From assembly GCA_017882945.1 (NCBI GenBank), contig JADGON010000424.1, positions 1 through 5,575 on the forward strand: a DNA stretch of 5,575 nucleotides. The letters run 5' to 3'. The notes under the pieces were generated by a model. That model made no database searches. It was not told the DNA's origin and saw only the letters and a list, made by a program, of their open reading frames with translations. The DNA comes from Acidimicrobiia bacterium. GTDB lineage: Bacteria > Actinomycetota > Acidimicrobiia > IMCC26256 > JAENVU01. A program made the translations under genes and the position numbers. This document shows positions 1-4,771 of the stretch, piece by piece. Positions within the stretch are counted from its first letter, which is position 1, and each line of letters opens with the position of its first letter.

Positions 1-275
1 CGCTCGATCGGGGAGGAACGCTCGCCGTCGCCGGCATCCATCTCTCCGACATCCCGTCGCTCAACTACGAGCACGACCTGTTCGAGGAGCGGACGTTGCG
101 CAGCGTCACCGCGAACACCCGGAGCGATGGCCGCGCGTTCCTGACGACCGCGGCGCGGATTCGCATCAACGTGGCGCACGTTCCCTACCCCTTCGAGCAG
201 GCGAACGAAGCACTGCGCGACCTTGCGCACGACCGCATCAACGGCGCCGGGGTTCTGGTCGTCTCCAACCCGTAG
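1..275 (+). CDS. Zinc-type alcohol dehydrogenase (MDR superfamily), C-terminal part, 5' partial
   Basis: The reading frame is open from the left edge (first full codon at 3) to a TAG at 273-275 and gives the last 90 residues of a protein. The fragment starts with a cofactor-domain strand and turn (RGGTLAVAGIHLSDIPSLNY), followed by DLFEERTLRSVTANTRSDGR and a closing segment (YPFEQANEALRDLAHDRINGAGVLVV). This order is characteristic of the C-terminus of medium-chain, zinc-dependent alcohol dehydrogenases of the AdhP/propanol-preferring type: the end of the Rossmann NAD(P)-binding domain returning to the catalytic domain. Such enzymes oxidise alcohols to aldehydes, or the reverse, in the cytoplasm. 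The catalytic zinc ligands and the GxGxxG motif lie upstream of the window and cannot be checked, so substrate and cofactor are unknown. The gene converges on the permease gene with only 20 bp between the stop codons. Confidence 0.88.
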   Translation, partial: LDRGGTLAVAGIHLSDIPSLNYEHDLFEERTLRSVTANTRSDGRAFLTTAARIRINVAHVPYPFEQANEALRDLAHDRINGAGVLVVSNP

Positions 276-295
276 GCCAGGCTTCGGAGTCGGTG

Positions 296-2740
296 TTACT
301 CCATCACCCGCAAGGTGGAAGGGACGTCCATCTTCTGGAGCTTCCGGACGGTGAGCAGCGGCGCGACCGTGACCGCGAGCACGCCGAGCGCGATGGCGGT
401 GAGCCAGGTGTTGGTCGAGACCGCGGTGACGATGCCGAAGTCCGGGAACGTCTGTGGGAGCAGGCGGGTGATGAGCCAGTCGAGCAGGAGCCACCCCACC
501 CCGAGGCCGACCGCGGTGCCGAGCACTCCGATCACGAGGCTCTCGATCGTCGCGATGCGCAGAACCGTCGTTACCGGCACGCCGAAGGCGAACATCGTCG
601 CCTCCTCGCGGGCACGCTCGTCGGCGTTGATGCTCGCCGAGTTGAACGCGATGAGCAGCGCGAGGAGGAGCACCGCGCCTTCGACGACGGTGAGGATGCC
701 GAGCGTGCTGCGTAGCCGGTCGCGGATGGTGTCGGTGTATGCCGAGACCGGTTGCACCGATGCAACCGCCGCCGTCCCGAACAGCCCCCGCTTCACCGCG
801 TCCGTGCTCGTCCGACGCGCGGGATCGACCACGATCGAGTTCGTGATGCCGGCGAGGTTCATCATGCGGGCATCCCGTGCATCCATGAACGCGATTGCCC
901 GAAGTGGGAGCGGGTTGACGCCGACCACGGTGACCGTCGATCGGACGAACGCGTACGAGAGCGCGCCGGTCCGGCGCGGGTGCCGGAGGGTGATGGTGTC
1001 GCCCGGGGAGACGCCGAGATCGTGGGCGGCGGTCTCGCTGATCAGGATGCCGGGCGCCGTCGTCCTGCCCGGGTTGACCGGCTGCTTGATCGTGGGCTGC
1101 CACATCGGGCTGTGGAAGTCGACGAGGTCGACGAACGCATCGATCTTCTGGCGCCCCCGGATCAGCGAACCCGGAACCTGGAGGATGGGCTCCGAGGCGC
1201 GGACGAGCGGCGAATGCTCGATCGCAGTGACTTGCGGCGCGACGGTCGGGTAGAAGGAGTCGAGCTCGACGGTGAGTCGCTTCGGGCTCGTCTTGGTGAG
1301 CTCCTGCTTCCCGCGGGCGATGGTTGCCATGAAGGAGTCGACCATCCCGATGACACCGATCAGCACCACGATGGCCGCCGCAATTCCCAGGAGGGTCATC
1401 AGGCTCCGCCGCGGGGCGCGCAGCACGTTGCGGAAGGGCATCTGGGTCGTCGTCCGCCCCGGCAAGGGCACGTGCGCGAGCAGTGGAGCCAACCCTCCCC
1501 CCTTGGCCGAGACGGACCCGGTGCGGATGGCGTCGATGGGAGCGACCCGAACCGCCCGCCACACCGGGAACGCGCACGCGAGCACGGGCAGCACGAAGCC
1601 GATTGCCGCGGCACGGGCGAATGCACCGGGCTGAAACGGGAATGTCCAAACGGGGAGCGGGACGTAGCCGCGCAGCAACGAGCCCATGACGGCGCTGACC
1701 CCCACGCCGACCATCAATCCGAACGCAACCCCGACGAGGGCGATCTCCGTGCCGACGAGCAGCGGCCGGATCGCGAGCTGCCGGCGGGGAACGCCGAGCG
1801 CCATGCCGATGCCGATCTCGCGCCGCTGGGACTCGACGATGCGTCCCGCGAGGTTGAAGGCGGCGAACGTGGCGCCGGCCAGGATCAGGATCGCGAAGAT
1901 GTCGTAGAACCGTTGGTCGCCCTTGATGTCGTCGTAGAGCGTCCGGTACGCGATGTCGCCCCGCTGGCCGTTGGTCGTGGTCCCGACTCCCGGGAACCGA
2001 ACCGCGAGGGCGCGGGTGAGCTCTCGGCGGACGAGCGCGGAGTTGGCCCCCGGCTGGAGCGTGAGAACGAGGTCGTTGGCCTCACCGGGTTGACCGGCGA
2101 TGCGCTGTGCAGTTGCGAGTGGGGCGAACACGACGGCGAAGTTCGCTTCGGCGAACAGGCTGCTGTGCTCACCGATGACCATGAAGTACTCCGGCGACAA
2201 GCCGACGCCCACGTAGTCGAGGGGCCTGCCACCGCCCACTCTGACGGTTCCTCGGGGAGGGAGGTGGTAGTGCTTGGCGAAGTGCGCGTCGAGCACCACG
2301 TGGCTGCTCCGGGCATCACCGGCTCCGAGCCCGCGCCCGCCGGTCGCGGAGATGGTGTTCACCAACGGCCCACCCCGGCTGACATCGACGCCGACGATGC
2401 GTCCCGGAACCAGGATCGTCCGCCCACCGCGAGACGCGTCCACCTGGGTCGGCACGACAAGACGTGCCTCGGCGGCGCGCACCGAGCCGGCGTTCGGGAT
2501 GGTACGTGCGACGCCCGCGAGCTGGGTCGCGTCCACGTAGCTGCCGGTGCTCAGCACGACGTGGAGGTCGTACATGTGCGTGCGGGCATAGCTCGCGTCG
2601 TACGAGACCCTCCGCCACTCCGACGTGCTGCTGAGCCCGGCATAGAGACCGGTGCCGATCGCGATGATGAACGCGATGGCACACACCTGGACCCAGCGTG
2701 CTCGCAGGTCACGCACCGACCACTTCAACCAGAGTGCCAT
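296..2740 (-). CDS. ABC transporter permease, FtsX/MacB family, double-FtsX form
   Basis: Membrane subunit of an ABC transporter, 814 aa. Predicted membrane segments lie near residues 18-36, 280-300, 329-357, 376-398, 448-468, 680-702, 730-756 and 778-800, a 1+3+1+3 layout with two large extracytoplasmic domains (about 40-275 and 470-675) resembling MacB-type periplasmic domains. The two halves look like a duplicated FtsX module: each starts with a basic RxxxR segment before its first helix, and each has the post-helix loop (ESQRREIGIGMALGVPRRQ at 303-321; DERAREEATMFAFGVP at 707-722) that in this family contacts the ATPase. The family moves lipoproteins, peptides, antibiotics or cell-wall signals by mechanotransmission; the substrate here is unknown. 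The ATG at 2740 lies 4 nt after the ATPase stop, which implies translational coupling. An in-frame ATG at 2800 would add 20 residues but would overlap the ATPase gene, and the added residues are not hydrophobic, so 2740 is preferred. The stop is TAA at 298-296. Confidence 0.9.
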   Translation of the reverse strand: MALWLKWSVRDLRARWVQVCAIAFIIAIGTGLYAGLSSTSEWRRVSYDASYARTHMYDLHVVLSTGSYVDATQLAGVARTIPNAGSVRAAEARLVVPTQVDASRGGRTILVPGRIVGVDVSRGGPLVNTISATGGRGLGAGDARSSHVVLDAHFAKHYHLPPRGTVRVGGGRPLDYVGVGLSPEYFMVIGEHSSLFAEANFAVVFAPLATAQRIAGQPGEANDLVLTLQPGANSALVRRELTRALAVRFPGVGTTTNGQRGDIAYRTLYDDIKGDQRFYDIFAILILAGATFAAFNLAGRIVESQRREIGIGMALGVPRRQLAIRPLLVGTEIALVGVAFGLMVGVGVSAVMGSLLRGYVPLPVWTFPFQPGAFARAAAIGFVLPVLACAFPVWRAVRVAPIDAIRTGSVSAKGGGLAPLLAHVPLPGRTTTQMPFRNVLRAPRRSLMTLLGIAAAIVVLIGVIGMVDSFMATIARGKQELTKTSPKRLTVELDSFYPTVAPQVTAIEHSPLVRASEPILQVPGSLIRGRQKIDAFVDLVDFHSPMWQPTIKQPVNPGRTTAPGILISETAAHDLGVSPGDTITLRHPRRTGALSYAFVRSTVTVVGVNPLPLRAIAFMDARDARMMNLAGITNSIVVDPARRTSTDAVKRGLFGTAAVASVQPVSAYTDTIRDRLRSTLGILTVVEGAVLLLALLIAFNSASINADERAREEATMFAFGVPVTTVLRIATIESLVIGVLGTAVGLGVGWLLLDWLITRLLPQTFPDFGIVTAVSTNTWLTAIALGVLAVTVAPLLTVRKLQKMDVPSTLRVME

Positions 2741-2744
2741 CGCG

Positions 2745-3470
2745 CTACCAGCGCAGCTCTTCGATCGGTACCTGGCCGCCATCCGGTGGCCCGTCCGCAA
2801 CGACGCGACCGCTGCTCAGCTCGATGACGCGATCGGCCACTCGGGCGATCTCGCGGTTGTGCGTGACGATCAGGACCGTGATCCCGCGGTGCGTCTGCCG
2901 GTGCAGCAGCTCGAGGATCTGGATGCCGGTCCGGAAGTCGAGCTCGCCGGTCGGCTCGTCGGCGAGCATCACCGGATTCCCCGTCGCGAGTGCACGGGCG
3001 ATCGCGACCCGCTGCTGCTCGCCGCCCGAGAGCTGCTGGGGGAAGTGGTGCAGACGGTCGCCCAGCCCGACTTCCGCGAGTGTGGCCCGCGCACGGTCGT
3101 GCTCGTGGCGACGCCCCGACACGTCCACGCCGAACTGGACGTTCTCGAGCGCGGTGAGACCGGGGAAGAGGTTGAAGGTCTGGAAGATGAAGCTCACGGT
3201 CTCGCGCCGGAATCGGAACAGCTCCGATCGGCTGCTCTCCGAGATCCGCTTCCCGTCGATCAGGATCGTCCCGCTCGTCGGCGAGTCGAGCGCGCCGATC
3301 AGGTTGAGCAGGGTCGTCTTCCCGCTCCCGGACGGTCCGAGCACCACCCCGAACTCGCCCGCGTCGATGGTCAGGGTCACGTCGTCGAGCGCGGTGACCA
3401 CGCCGGCGCCCACCTCGTACCGGCGGCTGACCGTGTCGAGCTCGATGAGGTTCGCGCTCGCGACCTGCAC
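2745..3470 (-). CDS. ABC transporter ATP-binding protein, MacB/LolD type
   Basis: Cytoplasmic ATPase partner of the FtsX-type permease encoded 4 nt downstream. From the GTG at 3470 it has 241 aa, the usual length for this class. All motifs are intact: Walker A GPSGSGKT (45-52), Q-loop FIFQTFNLFPGLTALENV (Gln97), signature LSGGEQQRVAIARAL (147-161), Walker B VMLADEPTGELD (167-178) with catalytic Glu172, and switch His204 (VTHN). The ADEPTGELD sequence and the Q-loop wording are typical of the MacB/LolD/FtsE group, which pairs with FtsX-like permeases. Start choice is uncertain. GTG at 3470 has a weak GGGA 4 nt upstream and gives MQVASANLIEL; GTG at 3497 would add nine residues and overlap the end of the stress-protein gene by 7 nt. 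The open frame continues to an ATG at 3866, but that part only shadows the stress-protein gene. Identity is certain, start moderately so. Confidence 0.93.
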   Translation of the reverse strand: MQVASANLIELDTVSRRYEVGAGVVTALDDVTLTIDAGEFGVVLGPSGSGKTTLLNLIGALDSPTSGTILIDGKRISESSRSELFRFRRETVSFIFQTFNLFPGLTALENVQFGVDVSGRRHEHDRARATLAEVGLGDRLHHFPQQLSGGEQQRVAIARALATGNPVMLADEPTGELDFRTGIQILELLHRQTHRGITVLIVTHNREIARVADRVIELSSGRVVADGPPDGGQVPIEELRW

Positions 3471-3490
3471 CGAGTCCCGGGAATCGGAGG

Positions 3491-3922
3491 TCAGCACGAT
3501 TCTGCTGGACGCTCGTGGTGGACGAGCACCGGACAGCGTGCGTGCGCCGCGAGGTGCTGGCTCACGGACCCCAGGAGCAATCCGCCGAAGCCGCCGCGGC
3601 CGCGTGATCCGACCACGACGAGCTCGGCCCCGGCACTCGCCTCGAGGAGTCGGAGAGCCGCGGAGCCTTCGACGATCCGCGAGGTGACCTTGGCGGAGCC
3701 GGGTGCGACCGCCGCGAGGGCACGGTCGAGCGCCGCCTTCGCGTCCGCTTCGAACGGCTCCGCCTCGATCGTGAACATGGTCACCGGGTTCAGAGCATGG
3801 GGGAACTCCCACACGCACAGGGCGACGACCTCGGAGTCCCGAAGCCGCGCTTCCTCGACCGCCCATCGCAGCGCGGCGGTCGAATGCTCGGATCCGTCGA
3901 CTCCGACGACGATCTGTCCCAT
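3491..3922 (-). CDS. Universal stress protein, UspA family (ATP-binding type)
   Basis: A single-domain Usp protein of 143 aa, the normal length for one domain. The N-terminal strand and loop VVGVDGSEHSTAALRWAVEEA (5-25) carries the conserved Asp9. The C-terminal nucleotide loop VVVGSRGRGGFGGLLLGSVS matches the ATP-binding pattern G-x2-G-x9-G-S exactly (Gly105, Gly108, Gly118, Ser119), followed by HLAAHARCPVLV, the usual final helix and strand. It is therefore expected to bind ATP, as MJ0577 and mycobacterial Rv2623-type proteins do, rather than being a non-binding UspA. Family members act in the cytoplasm in survival under oxygen limitation, starvation or other stress, often by sensing ATP; the partner here is unknown. 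The ATG is 4 nt after the stop of the histone-like gene, and the stop is 20 nt before the preferred ATPase start. No good Shine-Dalgarno is seen close to the ATG (a GGAGAG lies somewhat too far upstream), which fits translational coupling. Confidence 0.95.
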   Translation of the reverse strand: MGQIVVGVDGSEHSTAALRWAVEEARLRDSEVVALCVWEFPHALNPVTMFTIEAEPFEADAKAALDRALAAVAPGSAKVTSRIVEGSAALRLLEASAGAELVVVGSRGRGGFGGLLLGSVSQHLAAHARCPVLVHHERPAESC

Positions 3923-3926
3923 GTCG

Positions 3927-4340
3927 TCAGCTCGCTCTCCGCTTTGCGGGGGTTGCGCGCCGCGGGCTCTTCTTCGCGGTTGACCGCTTCGCCGTGGCCT
4001 TCCGCGCGGTTGCCTTCTTCGCAGTCGACTTCTTGGCCGGGGCCTTCTTGGCCGGGGCCTTCTTCGCTACCGGCTTCGCTGCTTGCTTGCGCGCTTCGCT
4101 GACGCGGCGTTCGACGTCACGCAGCTCGCGCCGCAGGCCCGAGATCTGGGCGTTGAGCTCCTTGTCGATCGCCTTGAGCAGGCGCTCGGTCGATGCCTCG
4201 CCCCGGTCGATGAGCTGCTTGAGCTGCCGGTCGACCTCGCGTGCCTGCTTCTCCGAGGCCTTCGTGATCTGGTCGGTCGCCTTGCTGAGCCGATCGAGTA
4301 GCGCTTCGATTCCGTCAAGGCTCGTTCGGTTCGCCGTCAT
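3927..4340 (-). CDS. Histone-H1-like, lysine/alanine-rich protein with N-terminal coiled coil
   Basis: A 137-aa basic protein in two parts. Residues 1-88 are charged, lack Pro and Cys, and are almost certainly helical: leucines and isoleucines recur at heptad-like spacing (LDGIEALLDRLSKATDQI, LKQLIDRG, LLKAIDKEL, ISGLRREL), suggesting a coiled coil that oligomerises. Residues 89-137 form a tail of A-(K/R)-(K/R)-(A/S)-(P/T) pentads starting at 92, 97, 102, 107, 112, 117 and 122, then ending PRRATPAKRRAS. This tail resembles those of eukaryotic histone H1, mycobacterial HupB and bacterial Hc1-like proteins, which bind DNA through lysines without sequence specificity. I infer a nucleoid-associated role. 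The front part is not HU, Lsr2 or a named fold I can recognise, and a phasin-like function (a few phasins have such tails) is an alternative. The start is ATG 4340 with a strong GAGGAG five bases upstream. It is the first gene of the minus-strand operon. Confidence 0.85.
   Translation of the reverse strand: MTANRTSLDGIEALLDRLSKATDQITKASEKQAREVDRQLKQLIDRGEASTERLLKAIDKELNAQISGLRRELRDVERRVSEARKQAAKPVAKKAPAKKAPAKKSTAKKATARKATAKRSTAKKSPRRATPAKRRAS
4029..4058. repeat. Perfect 15-bp tandem duplication inside the histone-like gene
   Basis: Two identical, adjacent 15-bp units (CTTCTTGGCCGGGGC on the plus strand, 4029-4043 and 4044-4058) lie in the part of the gene encoding the first AKKAP pentads. 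The length is a multiple of three, so each unit encodes exactly one pentad (AKKAP) and the frame is kept. A third, diverged copy starts at 4059 with the same CTTCTT. The exact identity, including third positions, suggests a recent slippage event. Confidence 0.9.
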
Positions 4341-4345
4341 CGGTT

Positions 4346-4351
4346 CTCCTC
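4346..4351 (-). promoter_or_regulatory. Ribosome binding site of the histone-like gene
   Basis: On the minus strand GAGGAG lies five bases before the ATG at 4340. It is the best Shine-Dalgarno of the minus-strand operon and decides the start against a much longer open frame that runs upstream to about 5480 through the intergenic region and the protease gene. Confidence 0.75.
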
Positions 4352-4400
4352 TGGGGTAGGGATCGTGTCGCGACCGTACGGCCGGGCTGCGGGGCGCAGT

Positions 4401-4415
4401 AGATCCAGAAGTCCC
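4401..4415 (-). promoter_or_regulatory. DosR/DevR-like box B (candidate)
   Basis: Read on the minus strand the site is GGGACTTCTGGATCT. It matches the recalled DosR-type motif GGGACTTNNGNCCCT at 10 of 12 fixed positions, with a perfect GGGACTT half-site and a weak second half. Its end falls just upstream of where a -35 would be for the minus-strand TACGGT hexamer at 4378-4373, which is the geometry expected for an activator of the histone-like/stress-protein operon. This is pattern recognition by eye and could be chance. Confidence 0.3.
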
Positions 4416-4434
4416 TGATTTCCTGAGGCACATC

Positions 4435-4449
4435 GGGACGTTCGACCCT
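4435..4449 (+). promoter_or_regulatory. DosR/DevR-like box A (candidate)
   Basis: The site GGGACGTTCGACCCT matches the recalled motif GGGACTTNNGNCCCT at 11 of 12 fixed positions; the only mismatch is the T after GGGAC. Against the palindromic core GGGACTWWAGTCCC it matches 11 of 14. It lies 62 bp before the DUF1918 ATG and, in the opposite orientation, about 95 bp before the histone-like ATG. Its centre is about 34 bp from that of box B. In mycobacteria DosR sites often come in pairs. No DosR-type regulator gene is visible in the window. Confidence 0.35.
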
Positions 4450-4500
4450 GGGCGTCGCGCCTCCCAAGTGCTTGCCTCGACACGGAGACGACGAAACCGA

Positions 4501-4505
4501 GGAGG
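4501..4505 (+). promoter_or_regulatory. Ribosome binding site of the DUF1918 gene
   Basis: GGAGG, within the wider GAGGAGGG, lies six bases before the ATG at 4512. This near-perfect Shine-Dalgarno confirms the start and suggests the small protein is translated efficiently. Confidence 0.8.
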
Positions 4506-4511
4506 GAACCC

Positions 4512-4733
4512 ATGCGAGCTGAAGTTGGCGATCGACTGGTCATCAAGGGTCACCACGTCGGAGAGCCGGACAAGGACGCGGAGATCCTGGAGGTCCACGG
4601 CGACGACGGAGGGCCGCCCTGGCTGATTCGCTGGAGCGACGATGGTCACGAGGGTCTGTACTTCCCGGGGCCCGACGCGTCCGTCGAGCACTTCCCCCAC
4701 GGGCGCCCGTCCCGGGGATCGACGCGCAGCTGA
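4512..4733 (+). CDS. DUF1918 domain-containing protein
   Basis: A 73-aa protein. Residues 1-61 form the DUF1918 domain: MRAEVGDRLVIKGHHVGEP, then the central AEILEVHGDDGGPPWLIRWSDDGHEGLYFPGPDA, with the hallmark HEGL-FPGPDA stretch at 46-56. The last dozen residues (HGRPSRGSTRS) are a low-complexity basic tail. Mycobacterial relatives are Rv2302 and Rv0569, small beta-rich SH3-like proteins of unknown biochemical role; Rv0569 belongs to the DosR dormancy regulon. The product should be cytoplasmic, as it has no signal peptide or membrane segment. The gene is divergent from the histone-like/stress-protein operon and shares its promoter region, which suggests co-regulation. Downstream it converges on the protease gene. 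Confidence 0.93.
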   Translation: MRAEVGDRLVIKGHHVGEPDKDAEILEVHGDDGGPPWLIRWSDDGHEGLYFPGPDASVEHFPHGRPSRGSTRS

Positions 4734-4745
4734 CGGCCGAGCGGG

Positions 4746-4759
4746 CCGAGCGGTCTCGG
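4746..4759. terminator. Weak hairpin between convergent genes (possible bidirectional terminator)
   Basis: CCGAG (4746-4750), loop CGGT, CTCGG (4755-4759) can form a 5-bp GC-rich hairpin midway in the 38-bp gap between the DUF1918 stop and the protease stop. There is no T-run on either side, so it is not a classic intrinsic terminator. Its position between two converging genes is the main support. Confidence 0.25.
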
Positions 4760-4771
4760 GGAACGAGCGCG

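Larger units (their letters stand above)
4341..4511. promoter_or_regulatory. Divergent intergenic regulatory region
   Basis: This 171-bp stretch separates the start codons of the histone-like operon (minus) and the DUF1918 gene (plus), so it must hold promoters for both. It contains two DosR-like sites (listed separately), an imperfect inverted repeat made by them (4411-4419 with 4432-4439, one bulged base), and a minus-strand candidate -10 hexamer TACGGT at 4378-4373. That hexamer fits the actinobacterial TANNNT pattern and would put a start point near 4366, about 26 nt before the ATG. No convincing TTGACA-like -35 is seen for either direction. No TANNNT -10 is seen on the plus strand between 4450 and 4500. 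Confidence 0.55.

Noticed and set aside
2741..2800. Upstream ATG start of the permease (adds 20 residues)
   Set aside because: It would overlap the ATPase gene by more than 50 bp, and the added residues are basic and non-hydrophobic. The ATG at 2740 begins directly before the expected first basic segment and helix.
752..2827. Long plus-strand open frame (691 codons) opposite the permease gene
   Set aside because: Its product is rich in Arg, Asp, Glu and Gly with no domain or hydrophobic pattern, typical of the antisense shadow of a GC-rich gene. The minus strand encodes a clear FtsX permease over the same bases.
3498..3866. N-terminal extension of the ATPase to an ATG at 3866
   Set aside because: It overlaps the stress-protein gene and is Arg/Gly-rich without any ABC feature. 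The ATPase fold starts near residue 8 from the 3470 GTG.
2652..3983. Plus-strand open frames of 443 and 329 codons opposite the ATPase and stress-protein genes
   Set aside because: Low-complexity products without motifs; the opposite strand carries all ABC ATPase and Usp motifs intact.
4411..4439. Inverted repeat GTCCC(T)GAT...ATCGGGAC read as a terminator or RNA hairpin
   Set aside because: It has a bulge, a 12-nt loop and no T-run, and lies upstream of both divergent genes. It is better explained as two inverted regulator half-sites.
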